Of a stretch of 64,000 nt of DNA, positions 9,248 through 18,427 are shown one piece after another (the first letter of the stretch is position 1; every line of letters begins with the position of its first letter). The notes below the pieces were generated by a model. That model was not told the origin of the DNA. It worked only from the letters and a program-made list of their open reading frames with translations, and did no database searches. Source of the DNA: Roseomonas sp. E05. Lineage in GTDB: Bacteria > Pseudomonadota > Alphaproteobacteria > Acetobacterales > Acetobacteraceae. A program made the translations under genes and the position numbers. The stretch is taken from contig NZ_JASIRT010000026.1 in assembly GCF_030063475.1 (NCBI RefSeq), positions 1 through 64,000 on the forward strand. The letters run 5' to 3'.

Positions 9248-10372
9248 TCAGCTCGGCAGGGGCGTCAGGGCGGACAGGCGTTCCAGGGTCCTCTGTTGCC
9301 CGGTCATTTCCAGGAGGCTCAAGGGCAGGCCGGGGCGGCTCTGGACTTCGCTCGTCACTTCGAGCTTGGCCTGTGTGCCGATCAGGAAGCCCTCGATCTC
9401 CACCTCGCCATAGCGGCCAGGCAGGAAAGGCTTCTGGTGCAGGGTGGCTTCCGTCGGCTGCGCATCCGGTCCGAGCGCGGTGATCTCGATGCCGTTGTGG
9501 CCGCCCGGCAGCTGCCGCTTGAAGTCCACGCAGATGGCCGTGAACCAATCGGGCTTGTTCTCGTCCCAGTAGACGATGAGTGGCTTGACGACCTCCTCCC
9601 GCCCGTTCCGGAACGCCACATTGGCGCCGAGCGCGCCGGTGTTCATGACGAGGGCGAGCAGGCATTCGTCCTCGCGGACCGGCAGGCGAATCGTCTCGCC
9701 CTGGCGGAGGCGGCCGTAATGCGAACTGTAGATCGAGGAGCGGCGTTCGATGAGGGCCTGGGGGGCGAAGACGGCCGCCGCAGGAATGCTGCGCATCTTT
9801 CGCACGGCGGTGCGGTGGTTCTTCGGCTCCGCTGCGGTGGCCAGGATGTTCTGCAGGCCTTTTGCCAAGACTTCGCCAATCAGAGGGGTGACACGTGCGG
9901 ACATATGCGCAGAGTCGCGCATCAGCGCGTCGCGCGTGGTGAGGCCTTGCTTCAGCGCCTCGCGGAAGAGATCCGCGACATTGAGGAAATGGACGCCCTC
10001 CTGGCGGCAGACATCGAGATGGGCACGCTCCACCTCGGAGACGTTCTGCAGCGTCCCGTAGCTCGGGATGATGGTCAGGATGGGCGTGCAGCCCATGGAG
10101 CGCGTGATCGCGACGATGGAGCGGATGTTCTCGCGGATGTCGTCAGCGGTCTTCAGGCCGCGCCCAAGGACGCCAGTGTCGTTGATCTCGTAGTCCAGGA
10201 TCGCGAAGTCGAACTTCCGGTCCTTCAGGGTTTCCAGGATATAGAGTCCAACAGAGTTGGACGAGGCTCCGATCGAGCGATTCTCGATCCTGTAACCGGC
10301 GAATTTTTCAAAGTATTTAATGAACGAGTCTGAAATGATGCAGTTCGATGTCCCGAGGACCAAAACATCCAT
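9248..10372 (-). CDS. SGNH/GDSL-type hydrolase of the glycan locus
   Basis: A 374-residue protein with SGNH-fold blocks: VLVLGTSNCIISDSF at the N-terminus (block I serine), FAILDYEINDTGVLGRG (block III-like Asn-Asp) and DALMRDSAHMSARV (block V, D-x-x-H). Residues about 220-350 form a beta-rich domain that may bind carbohydrate. There is no signal peptide. A deacetylase or acetyl-transfer role on a glycan intermediate is plausible given the nearby CatB-type acetyltransferase and SASA-like esterase. The start at 10372 fits, with the conserved first strand beginning at residue 2 and GGAG-type sequence upstream. Confidence 0.75.
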   Translation of the reverse strand: MDVLVLGTSNCIISDSFIKYFEKFAGYRIENRSIGASSNSVGLYILETLKDRKFDFAILDYEINDTGVLGRGLKTADDIRENIRSIVAITRSMGCTPILTIIPSYGTLQNVSEVERAHLDVCRQEGVHFLNVADLFREALKQGLTTRDALMRDSAHMSARVTPLIGEVLAKGLQNILATAAEPKNHRTAVRKMRSIPAAAVFAPQALIERRSSIYSSHYGRLRQGETIRLPVREDECLLALVMNTGALGANVAFRNGREEVVKPLIVYWDENKPDWFTAICVDFKRQLPGGHNGIEITALGPDAQPTEATLHQKPFLPGRYGEVEIEGFLIGTQAKLEVTSEVQSRPGLPLSLLEMTGQQRTLERLSALTPLPS

Positions 10373-10813
10373 GGAGTAACTCTCCTACCGAAAAAATCCG
10401 AGGGTAGAAAATAGGCCGATTGTGCCGATGGAAGCTTTCCTCGCGAGGACACCTGCCGGGAGGCTTGCCGGAAGCAATGTACCAAGCAGGGCATGGGCCA
10501 GTAAATGCAGAGTTGCACCCCACTTCGCTTCGTAGCTTTTGAGGCGAAGGTCGGGAATGGCTGCCTTTCCGGCGTCCCGGGTGGAGCGCGGGAGATCCCG
10601 CCGGCCTGCCCGCCGGCCTGCCCGCGCCGCGAGCGGGAGCTTCGCGGGAAAGGCTTGTCGCGGAGCCGAGGCGGCACGGACGCCTTGCGAGATCCGCGCT
10701 CGAAACCCCTCGCTGAGGAGGCGCCAACCCGGTCTCGCGCACAACTTTCAGGTGTTTTTCGACGGATGCGCCGCTATGCTCTGCTGCGCCGCAATGCCTG
10801 GGAGATCTACAGC
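10373..10813. other. Divergent intergenic region between SGNH and GHKL genes
   Basis: About 440 bases without a supported gene. It should contain divergent promoters. A 12-bp unit (CCGGCCTGCCCG) is repeated twice in tandem at 10601-10624. The GHKL frame is open through part of it from ATG 10505, but that stretch has shadow-like composition. Confidence 0.35.
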
Positions 10814-12535
10814 TTGAGCTCCACCGTCACCCGCCTGCGCGTCCAGGACGAGGATTTTCTCGTCACAGCGATGATCGAACGCTGCCCGAAGACGATGATG
10901 ATCCGGGAATTGTTCAAGAACGCGCTGGAAGCGGCGTCGACGGCCCCTGCGGGGCAGCGGCGGGTCGAGTTCTCCGCCCTGCCGGTGGATGGGGTGCCGA
11001 AGCTGGCGCTCTGGAACTCCGGCCAGGGGCTGACCGGCCCGGAACTCTACCGGATGTGCGACATCGCCGCCTCCATCCGCAAGGAGAACGCGCTCGACCG
11101 CAATTTCGGCATGGGCGCCAAGGTGGCCTCGCTGCCCTCCAACCAGAATGGCATGCGCTACCGCTCGGCGCATGAGGGCGTGGTGCAGGAGGTGGTGATC
11201 GGCAAGTCCGGCGGCGTCTATGGCCGACTGCTGCGCCCTGGCCCGGGCGGGATCCCCACCGAGGTCGTCGAGGTGACGGAGGCCGCGAGGGCGGAAGGCC
11301 GCGATCCGGCCTCCGACTGGACCGAACTGGTGCTGTTCGGCAACCAGCCGGAGCAGAACACCGTCGCCGATCCGTATGGCGGCAACCCGCGCAGCCCCCG
11401 GCACTGGCTGGTGGATGCGGTGCGCAGCCGTTTCTTCCGCTTCCCTGAGGATGTCGAGATTGTCTTCCGCAAGGGTGTCGCGAACCTGAAGGAGGACCGG
11501 GCGCTGGTCAGCCTCGCCAGCCGGCTGGAGGCCCTGCCGCAGCACGAGGCGGTGCGCACGCCGGAAGGCATCACCATCCACTATGCCTACAACCCGGCCC
11601 TGCTGCAGCCGGGCGCGGGGGGCGCCGACGCCTGGGACACCGGCGAGAGCATGGGTGCGCTGATCTACCAGGACGAGATCTACAGCATCCTGCGCGGCCC
11701 GGCCTGGCTGAAGGAGGCGCCGAGCTTCGGCATTCCCTTCCTGGCGCGGGCCATCACCGTGCTGGTGGAGCTGCCGGGCGACTATCCCGTGCTGCCGGAG
11801 GCCTACCGCGAGTTCCTCCGCTACCGCAGCGAGCGGCAGGAGCAGGTGCGGGTGCACGACTACGCCGCCCTCGCGGTGCGCCACCAGCCGCTCTGGCTGA
11901 CGCGCCTGCTGGCCGAGGCGGTGCCGCGCGCCGACTATGTCGACGACATCCTCGCCGAGATGCGGGAGATGCTGGAGAGGCTCGGCGTCGCGCTGCGCCG
12001 CCCCAACCAGGCGCCGAACTTCCGGCCGAAGGCGCTGGCCCGCAATGCGCCGGTGCCTCCCGGCGAGAAGCAGCCCGGCGAGCCGCCGCCCTTCCATGCC
12101 GAGAAGCCGCCGGCCATCATCCTGCTGCGTGACCCGCTGGACATCGCCGATCGTGGCCTGACGCACCGGGCCGCGGCCTACTACCCCGAGACGCACCAGC
12201 TCCATGTGAACCTGCAATACGCGGCAGTTCCCGAGGTCGCGCAGACCCTGGCGGCCACGGCACCGCCGGAGTTGGACATCGAGGGGGTGCAGGCGGCGGC
12301 CCAGCTCACCGCCGAGCGGGCGATGGTCAGCCGCGTGGCCCGCGCGCTGACCCATTCCCTCTCCAAGCGCGGCCGTCCGCGCGAATGGAATGACGGCCAT
12401 CTGCGCCATGCCTTCTCGTCGGAGGCCCTGACCCTGGCGGCGGACGACCTTCAGACCGGCTGGCATGACACCGAGCTCAGCTTTGCGGAGGCCCTCAAAG
12501 GGGTGCCCCAGGCGGCTGTGCCGGCGGTGGACTGA
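10814..12535 (+). CDS. GHKL-type ATP-binding protein
   Basis: A protein of about 573 residues with an N-terminal GHKL (Hsp90/MutL/histidine kinase) ATPase fold: N-box RELFKNALEAA (E32, N36), a G1-box region LWNSGQGLTG (68-72) and G2 NFGMGAKVAS (99-103). The middle (about 210-420) is a mixed alpha/beta region, perhaps a transducer domain. The C-terminal 150 residues follow a Pro-rich linker. There is no kinase, receiver or membrane segment, so this is not a normal sensor kinase. The G1 aspartate is replaced by Asn. TTG 10814 is chosen because GGAG lies 9 bases upstream; ATG 10766 is the alternative. Function unknown. Confidence 0.7.
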   Translation: MSSTVTRLRVQDEDFLVTAMIERCPKTMMIRELFKNALEAASTAPAGQRRVEFSALPVDGVPKLALWNSGQGLTGPELYRMCDIAASIRKENALDRNFGMGAKVASLPSNQNGMRYRSAHEGVVQEVVIGKSGGVYGRLLRPGPGGIPTEVVEVTEAARAEGRDPASDWTELVLFGNQPEQNTVADPYGGNPRSPRHWLVDAVRSRFFRFPEDVEIVFRKGVANLKEDRALVSLASRLEALPQHEAVRTPEGITIHYAYNPALLQPGAGGADAWDTGESMGALIYQDEIYSILRGPAWLKEAPSFGIPFLARAITVLVELPGDYPVLPEAYREFLRYRSERQEQVRVHDYAALAVRHQPLWLTRLLAEAVPRADYVDDILAEMREMLERLGVALRRPNQAPNFRPKALARNAPVPPGEKQPGEPPPFHAEKPPAIILLRDPLDIADRGLTHRAAAYYPETHQLHVNLQYAAVPEVAQTLAATAPPELDIEGVQAAAQLTAERAMVSRVARALTHSLSKRGRPREWNDGHLRHAFSSEALTLAADDLQTGWHDTELSFAEALKGVPQAAVPAVD

Positions 12536-12548
12536 CGCTCGCCCCCCG

Positions 12549-12593
12549 CGCCCCCTGCGGGGCGGAATGCCGGGCCGGGCCTTGCGCCCGGCC
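12549..12593 (+). terminator. Tandem GC hairpins after the GHKL gene
   Basis: Two adjacent hairpins lie 13 bases past the stop: CGCCCC/GGGGCG with a 4-base loop, and an 8-bp stem (12573-12580 with 12586-12593) around CTTGC. No T-run follows. The position suits 3'-end formation. Confidence 0.4.
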
Positions 12594-12724
12594 GGGACTG
12601 CGCCGGCGGCTTCCTGCCTCGCGGACGGCGGGAAGGGGGCTGTCTCGCATTCGCCGGGCACGCCCCATGGCCGGAGCTGGCGGCCTGCCGGGCATGCTCT
12701 GAACAAGAGGCTATCCCATCGGCC

Positions 12725-14044
12725 ATGGACACACGCCCCCTGCAGGCAGCCATTCGCTTCGGACTGGGGCCGCGGCCGGATCAGCCGCTTCCCGCCGACC
12801 CTCTGGCCTGGCTCGACGCGCAGATCGAGGCGGAGGACACGCCGCCGCCGCCGCCCCAAGACTTCGAGATTCCCCCCGGCACCGTCGAGGGCTATCGCAT
12901 CTGGCGCGAGAAGATCGACGCCCAGCGCGCCATGAGGGACACGCGCGATACGGTCTGGTTTCTGGTCCGCGACGAGGCCGCTGCCATGTTCGGCTGGTGC
13001 ATCGACACGCCGGCGCCCTACCGGGAGCGCCTCGTGGACTTCTGGACCAACCACTTCACGGTCAGCCGCCGCGGAGGCGACGCGGTGTCCTGCGTCCTGG
13101 GCGCCTATATCCGCGAGGCCATCCGCCCGCATGTGACCGGCCGCTTCGCCGACATGCTGGTGGCGGTGATCAAGCATCCGGCGATGCTGGGTTATCTCGA
13201 TCAGGCCAGCTCGGTCGGGCCTGGCAGCCCCTATGGCCGCAAGCGCGGTCGTGGCCTGAACGAGAACCTGGCGCGCGAGCTGTTGGAGCTGCACACGCTT
13301 TCCCCGGCCGCCGGCTACACCCAGGAAGATGTGGTGCAATGTGCGCGACTGCTGACCGGCTGGGGCACAGAGCTCCGCAATGAGCCGGTCGGCACTGTCT
13401 TCCGCGCCTCCAGCCATGAGCCCGGCCCGAAGACCGTACTGGGCCGGCGCTTCGAGGAAGGGCCCGAGGCCACCGAGGCCCTGCTCCGCTTCCTGGCCGA
13501 TCACCCGGCCACTCAGCGGCACCTGGCGGCCAAGCTGGTGCGTCACTTCGTGGCCGATGATCCGCCACCTCAGGCAGTGTCCCGCATCGCCGGCCTGCTG
13601 CGCGATACTGGGGGCGACCTGCGCGCGGTGGCGGCGGCATTGCCGCGCCTCCCGGCCGCCTGGGACCCGCCCTTCAGCAAGCTGCGCAGCCCGGCCGACC
13701 TGATCACCGCCGTGTTCCGTGCCGGCGGTGCCGCGGGTGCCAGCACCGGGCAGGCCGCCCTCAGTGCCTGCGCCTTGCTGAACCAGCCCTTCTGGTCCGC
13801 GCCGCAGCCGAACGGCTGGCCCGACCAGGCCGCCGACTGGCTCGGCCCGGAGGCCGCGATGCAGCGGCTCGACTGGCTCTATGACGCGGCCGGCCGCTTC
13901 GGCCGGCTGGACCCCATGCAGGTGCTGGAAACCAGCCTGGGGCCGCTGGCGCCGCGCGACACCTTGCAGGCCGTGCGCGGCGCGGGCTCCACGCGCGAGG
14001 CGCTCGCCCTGCTTTTCGCCAGCCCGGAGTTCCAGCGCCGATGA
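12725..14044 (+). CDS. DUF1800 domain-containing protein
   Basis: A 439-residue member of the DUF1800 family, whose biochemical role is unknown. Conserved features include the start AIRFGLGP, RERLVDFWTNHFTVS, MLGYLDQASSVGPG, the hallmark GLNENLARELLELHTL and YTQEDVVQCARLLTGW. No signal peptide is visible at this start, although its partner carries a Tat signal. The stop overlaps the ATG of the DUF1501 gene (ATGA at 14041-14044), so the pair is translationally coupled, as is usual for these two families. Confidence 0.9.
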   Translation: MDTRPLQAAIRFGLGPRPDQPLPADPLAWLDAQIEAEDTPPPPPQDFEIPPGTVEGYRIWREKIDAQRAMRDTRDTVWFLVRDEAAAMFGWCIDTPAPYRERLVDFWTNHFTVSRRGGDAVSCVLGAYIREAIRPHVTGRFADMLVAVIKHPAMLGYLDQASSVGPGSPYGRKRGRGLNENLARELLELHTLSPAAGYTQEDVVQCARLLTGWGTELRNEPVGTVFRASSHEPGPKTVLGRRFEEGPEATEALLRFLADHPATQRHLAAKLVRHFVADDPPPQAVSRIAGLLRDTGGDLRAVAAALPRLPAAWDPPFSKLRSPADLITAVFRAGGAAGASTGQAALSACALLNQPFWSAPQPNGWPDQAADWLGPEAAMQRLDWLYDAAGRFGRLDPMQVLETSLGPLAPRDTLQAVRGAGSTREALALLFASPEFQRR

Positions 14045-15246
14045 GCCATCTCCCAAAGATCGGCCGGCGCGGCCTGCTGCTCGGCCTTACCGCGATGGCC
14101 GCCACCGCGCGGGCGCGGCTCGCCTTCGCCGAGACGACCCCCGCCACCGCCACCGCCGGGGAAAGCCGGCTGGTCGTGATCATCCTGCGCGGTGCCATGG
14201 ACGGGATGGCCGCTCTGGCTCCCTATGGCGATCCTGCCTACCGCGAGCTGCGGGGAGGCATCGCCCTGCCCGAGCCGGGGCAGGAGCAGGGATTGCTGGA
14301 CTGTGGCGGCTTCTTCGGGCTGAACCCGCAGCTGGCCACCCTGCACCGCTTCTTCCGCGAGGGAACGCTGCTGCCGGTGCATGCCGTCGCCGGCCCCTAC
14401 CGGAACCGCAGCCATTTCGAGGCGCAGGACCTGCTGGAGAGCGGTGCTTCGGAGCGCCTCAGCTCCGGCTGGCTGAATCGGGCGCTCGTCGGCCTGCCGG
14501 AGGCGCCGCCCGGCAAGCCGGAGACCGGCCTCGCGCTGGGGCTCGACCTGCCGCTGCTGATGCGTGGCCCGCAGCGTGTGGGCATGTGGGCGCCGCCACG
14601 CCCGGTTCGTCCCCCGCCCGATCTCTACGCCCGGATGGCCGAGCTGCTGCACGCCGACCCGGCGCTGGGCCCCGCCGTGGCCGACGGCATGCGGGCGCGC
14701 GGCTACGCCACTGCGGTACTGGGCCAGAAGCGTGATCTGCGCGGCGGCTTCGTGGCGCTGGCAGGGATAGCCGGCAAGCTGCTCGCAACGCCTGAGGGCC
14801 CCCGCGTGGCGGCAATGGAACTCGGCGGCTGGGACACCCATGCCGACCAGTCCCGCCGCCTTGGTCCGGTGCTCGGGCAGCTCGATGCCGGCATGAGTGC
14901 CCTGCAGGCCCAGCTCCGCGGTGCCTGGAGCAAGACCGCCGTGCTGGTGATGACCGAGTTCGGCCGCACCGTGCGGGTGAATGGCGCGGGCGGGACGGAT
15001 CACGGTACCGGTGGGGTTGCCTTCCTGCTCGGGGGTGCCGTCGCGGGGGGGCGGGTGCTGGCCGACTGGCCCGGCCTGGCCGAGGGTCAGCTCTTCGAGA
15101 AGCGCGACCTGCAGCCAACGCGCGACCTGCGCGCCGTCGCCAAGGCATTGCTGCGCGACCATCTGCGGCTGCCTGCCGGCGCCGTCGCGGCCGCCTTCCC
15201 GGGCAGCGGCGCAGTCGCGCCCGAGGCGGGGCTGTTCCGCGCCTGA
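14041..15246 (+). CDS. DUF1501 protein with Tat signal
   Basis: A 401-residue DUF1501 protein. The N-terminus has a twin-arginine signal (GRRGLLLGLTAMAATARA, cleavage after about residue 30), so it should be exported folded. Family signatures follow: LVVIILRGAMDGMAA, YRNRSHFEAQDLLESG, ELGGWDTHADQ, VLVMTEFGRTVRVNG and GGTDHGTGGVAFLLGG. The conserved Asp/His sites place it in the alkaline-phosphatase/sulfatase-like superfamily, but no substrate is established. It is the second gene of the DUF1800-DUF1501 pair and probably depends on its partner for function. Confidence 0.92.
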   Translation: MSHLPKIGRRGLLLGLTAMAATARARLAFAETTPATATAGESRLVVIILRGAMDGMAALAPYGDPAYRELRGGIALPEPGQEQGLLDCGGFFGLNPQLATLHRFFREGTLLPVHAVAGPYRNRSHFEAQDLLESGASERLSSGWLNRALVGLPEAPPGKPETGLALGLDLPLLMRGPQRVGMWAPPRPVRPPPDLYARMAELLHADPALGPAVADGMRARGYATAVLGQKRDLRGGFVALAGIAGKLLATPEGPRVAAMELGGWDTHADQSRRLGPVLGQLDAGMSALQAQLRGAWSKTAVLVMTEFGRTVRVNGAGGTDHGTGGVAFLLGGAVAGGRVLADWPGLAEGQLFEKRDLQPTRDLRAVAKALLRDHLRLPAGAVAAAFPGSGAVAPEAGLFRA

Positions 15247-15420
15247 CGTGCCGGGCTTCCGCGAGGCGCTGCCTCCAGGGTCCCCGCCAGGGAGCCGAGG
15301 TTCTGGGCTTCCCTTGCGTGCAACGAGGCGCGGGGCTGCCGCGGATAAAAATCCGGGGCGCCAGCCTGGGCCAGCCCCCCGGCGACTCAGGGCGGAACCG
15401 GGCATCCCGCCCGCGAGGTC

Positions 15421-16074
15421 TCAGGCGGTCGGGTCGATCCAGCCGACATGCCCGTCCGGGCGGCGATAGACGACGTTGAGCTGGCCGCTCGCCTGGTTGC
15501 GGAACATCATCACCGGCGCCTGGCTGAGATCCAGCCGCATCACCGCCTCGCTCACCGTCAGCCGGGCGATCTCGGTCGGCGTCTCGGCGACGATGGCGCC
15601 GTGATGCTCCCCGTCATGCCCGTCGGGCATGACCTCCTCCGCCCCCAGGGCCTCGTCGGTCAGCCCGTCCAGCAGGATCTCGCGGTCGATCGGCTCGTCC
15701 GGCTCCTCGACCGGCCGCGCCAGCACCACCTCGCGCGCCGTCTCGGCGGTGCTCGGCAGCCGCGTCTCGGCCTGGTTGCGGGAATGCTCGTTCATCCGCC
15801 GGCGGTAGCGGCGCAGCCGCTTGGCGATGTGGGAGGCGGCCTCGTCGAAGGCGCGCTGCGCCTCCGGGCCTTCACCCTCGCCCCGCAGGCTGAGTCCGCG
15901 CCCCGCATGAATGTCGATCGTGCAGGCAAAGAAAGCGCGGTTCCGGAAGAACGTGACATACGCTTCCAGGGCGTGGTCGAAGTACTTCTTGGTGACGGCG
16001 TTCAGCCCCTCGGCCACATGGACCTTGAGGGCCTCGCCGGTTTCGACCTGCTTCCCTGAGACGACGATGTGCAT
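15421..16074 (-). CDS. hpf: Ribosome hibernation promoting factor, long form
   Basis: A 217-residue long-form HPF. Residues 1-105 form the ribosome-binding domain (MHIVVSGKQVETGEALKVHV, then the basic helix IAKRLRRYRRRMNEH). After an acidic linker, residues about 155-215 form the dimerisation domain (LTVSEAVMRLDLSQAPVMMF, RRPDGHVGWIDP). The family joins 70S ribosomes into inactive 100S dimers in stationary phase. GGAGGGG lies just upstream of the ATG. It follows rpoN on the same strand, the common proteobacterial order. Confidence 0.95.
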   Translation of the reverse strand: MHIVVSGKQVETGEALKVHVAEGLNAVTKKYFDHALEAYVTFFRNRAFFACTIDIHAGRGLSLRGEGEGPEAQRAFDEAASHIAKRLRRYRRRMNEHSRNQAETRLPSTAETAREVVLARPVEEPDEPIDREILLDGLTDEALGAEEVMPDGHDGEHHGAIVAETPTEIARLTVSEAVMRLDLSQAPVMMFRNQASGQLNVVYRRPDGHVGWIDPTA

Positions 16075-16106
16075 GGCGGGCTAACCCCTCCTTTGTGCTG
16101 GGAGGG

Positions 16107-16125
16107 GCCGTCCCGGGGGGACGGC
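16107..16125 (-). terminator. Hairpin between rpoN and hpf
   Basis: A 7-bp perfect stem (GCCGTCC / GGACGGC) with a 5-base loop lies in the 79-base rpoN-hpf gap. It has no T-run and could attenuate transcription or protect an mRNA end. Confidence 0.3.
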
Positions 16126-16153
16126 GGGGCGGGCGGGTCGTGCCCGCTCCGGG

Positions 16154-17629
16154 TCAGGCCGGGACGGCCTTCTCCCGTTTGCGCTGCACGGATGATGGAA
16201 TGCGCAGCGCTTCCCTGTATTTGGCCACCGTCCGCCGGGCGATGTCCACCCCTTCGTGCCTCAAGGCTGCAACAATCGCGTCGTCGCTCAGGATGTTCTC
16301 GGGGGTCTCGGCGGCCACCATGCTGCGGATCCGGTGGCGGATGGCCTCGGCGCTGAACGTCTCGCCGGAGGTACCCCCAATGGCGGTGGTGAAGAAGTAC
16401 TTCAATTCGAAGTTACCGCGGGGCGTGGCGATCGACTTGTTGGCGGTGACGCGGCTGACCGTCGATTCGTGCATCTCCACCGCCTCGGCCACGTCGCGCA
16501 GAATCAGCGGTCGCAGATGGGTGACGCCGTGGCGGAAGAAGCCTTCCTGCCGCCGCACGATCTCCCCGGCCACCCGCAGGATGGTGTTGGCCCGCTGCTC
16601 CAGGCTCTTCACCAGCCAGTTGGCCGCCTGGTACTTCTCGGAAAGGAAGGCGCGCTCCTCCCGCGTGGCGCGGCGCTGGACACGGGCATGGAAGCCGCGG
16701 TTCACCAGCACGCGCGGCAGGGTGTCCGGGTTCAGCTCCAGGAGCCACTCGCCCTCCGGCGCCCCGGCGGGGGCGCGGCGCATCAGCACGTCCGGCACCA
16801 GCCAGGGGGCGGGGCCGCTGTCCTGGCCGGCGCCCGGCTTGGGGTCGAGCCGCCGCAGCTCGGCGGCCATGTCCGCGAGATCCTCCGCATCCACCCCGCA
16901 GATCCGCATCAGCCCGCGCAGGTCGCGCCGCGCCAGCAGATCGAGATGGTCCAGCAGCGCCGCCATGGCCGGGTCCAGCCGGTTGCGCTCGGCAAGCTGC
17001 ACGGCCAGGCATTCGCGCAGCGAGCGGCAGAACATGCCGGCCGGTTCGAAGCGCTGCATGCGGAGGCGAATGGCCAGGACCCGGGCCTCGGCGCAGCCCA
17101 GCGCGGCAGCGATCGCCGCATCCTCCACCAGCAGCCGCCCGGAAGGATCGAGCAAGGCGATGAGCTGCGCCGCGATCAGCCGGTCGGAAGGGTCGGGAAA
17201 GGTGAGGCGGACCTGCTCGGCCAGCTCCTCGCGCAGGCTGCGCGGCCGCCCGGCCACCGTCTCCTCGATGCCGCGCAGCTCGTCGAAATCGGCCCGGCCG
17301 CCGCGTCCGGCGGTGTCGCCGTCATAGACGTTCGACCAGTCGCCGATGTCGAGCGGCGCATCGGCCTCGGCCGGCAGGCTGGCGGCATTGGCGCCCTCGA
17401 AGCTGTCGGGCATGGCGGCGGGCGGCGGCTCGCTGGTGGCCTGCGGCTCGGCCTCCATCCCCTCCGGCCGCTCGTCGCGTTCCAGCAGCGGATTGCGCTC
17501 CAGCTCCTCCTCGACGAAGGCGCTGACCTCCAGGTTGGAGGACTGCAGGAGCTTGATGGCCTGTCGCAGCTGCGGCGTCATCACCAGGGACTGGGTGAAA
17601 CGCAGGTCGAGCCGGGGGCCGATGGCCAT
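16154..17629 (-). CDS. rpoN: RNA polymerase sigma-54 factor
   Basis: A 491-residue sigma-54. Region I is at the N-terminus (LRFTQSLVMTPQLRQAIKLL, ending LERNPLLE). An acidic, variable region II follows, then the core-binding domain (about 110-290) and the DNA-binding C-terminus with the RpoN box ARRTVAKYRE near residue 465, which reads the -24 promoter element. It lies 45 bases downstream of lptB and before hpf, the conserved alphaproteobacterial arrangement. A sigma-54-like promoter occurs in this window before the formate dehydrogenase genes. No enhancer-binding activator was found in the window. Confidence 0.97.
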   Translation of the reverse strand: MAIGPRLDLRFTQSLVMTPQLRQAIKLLQSSNLEVSAFVEEELERNPLLERDERPEGMEAEPQATSEPPPAAMPDSFEGANAASLPAEADAPLDIGDWSNVYDGDTAGRGGRADFDELRGIEETVAGRPRSLREELAEQVRLTFPDPSDRLIAAQLIALLDPSGRLLVEDAAIAAALGCAEARVLAIRLRMQRFEPAGMFCRSLRECLAVQLAERNRLDPAMAALLDHLDLLARRDLRGLMRICGVDAEDLADMAAELRRLDPKPGAGQDSGPAPWLVPDVLMRRAPAGAPEGEWLLELNPDTLPRVLVNRGFHARVQRRATREERAFLSEKYQAANWLVKSLEQRANTILRVAGEIVRRQEGFFRHGVTHLRPLILRDVAEAVEMHESTVSRVTANKSIATPRGNFELKYFFTTAIGGTSGETFSAEAIRHRIRSMVAAETPENILSDDAIVAALRHEGVDIARRTVAKYREALRIPSSVQRKREKAVPA

Positions 17630-17674
17630 GGCTAGCCTGCTCCCGCCAACTGCTGCCGCCCTGGCGCGCGCATG

Positions 17675-18427
17675 CTACAGGCTGAAGCTCTCACCGAGAT
17701 AGACCCGCCGCACGCCCTCATGCGCCACGATGTCGGCCGGCGTGCCCTCCATCAGGACCTGGCCGTCATGCAGGATATAGGCGCGGTCGATGATCTCCAG
17801 CGTCTCGCGGACATTGTGGTCGGTGATCAGCACGCCGATGCCGCGGTTCTTCAGGTGCCGCACCAGCTCGCGGATCTCGCCCACCGCAATGGGGTCGATG
17901 CCGGCCAGCGGCTCGTCGAGCAGGATATAGGCGGGGTGGGTGGCGAGCGCCCGGGCGATCTCGCAGCGTCGCCGCTCGCCGCCGGAGAGCGCGAGGGAGG
18001 GGGAGCGGCGCAGATGCGTCAGGCCGAACTCGGCCAGCAGCCCGTCCAGCATCTGCTCCCGCCGGCTGCGGTCCGGCTCGACCACCTCCAGCGCGGCGCG
18101 GATGTTGTCCTCCAGGCTGAGGCCACGGAAGATCGAAGCCTCCTGTGGCAGGTAGCCCAGGCCCATGCGGGCGCGGCGGTACATCGGCAGGGTGGTGACA
18201 TCCTGCCCGTCCATGAAGACCCGCCCCTGGTCCGGGCGGACCAGGCCGGTCATCATGTAGAAGGTGGTGGTCTTGCCGGCACCGTTCGGCCCGAACAGCC
18301 CGACCGCCTCGCCGCGCTGCACCCGGAGCGAGACGTTGCGCACCACGGGGCGCTTCTTGTAGCGCTTGCCGAGCCCCTGCGCGATCAGCCCGCCCTCGCC
18401 GGCGATAACCTTCAGCGGCGCACTCAC
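17675..18427 (-). CDS. lptB: LPS export ABC transporter ATP-binding protein
   Basis: A 250-residue ATPase of the LptB2FG complex, which powers extraction of LPS from the inner membrane. Walker A is GPNGAGKTTTFYM, the signature is LSGGERRRCEIARAL, and Walker B is YILLDEPLAGIDP. The LptB-typical TGLVRPDQGRVFMDGQDVT and GYLPQEASIFRGLS are present. It starts with GTG and overlaps the lptA stop (GTGA), so translation is coupled. Confidence 0.96.
   Translation of the reverse strand: MSAPLKVIAGEGGLIAQGLGKRYKKRPVVRNVSLRVQRGEAVGLFGPNGAGKTTTFYMMTGLVRPDQGRVFMDGQDVTTLPMYRRARMGLGYLPQEASIFRGLSLEDNIRAALEVVEPDRSRREQMLDGLLAEFGLTHLRRSPSLALSGGERRRCEIARALATHPAYILLDEPLAGIDPIAVGEIRELVRHLKNRGIGVLITDHNVRETLEIIDRAYILHDGQVLMEGTPADIVAHEGVRRVYLGESFSL

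Noticed and set aside
10601-10624. Two tandem 12-bp units CCGGCCTGCCCG
   Set aside because: Only two copies in GC-rich intergenic DNA; not enough to claim a repeat array.
10748-14056. 1102-residue open frame on the minus strand
   Set aside because: It lies opposite the GHKL and DUF1800 genes and has shadow composition with no recognisable motif.
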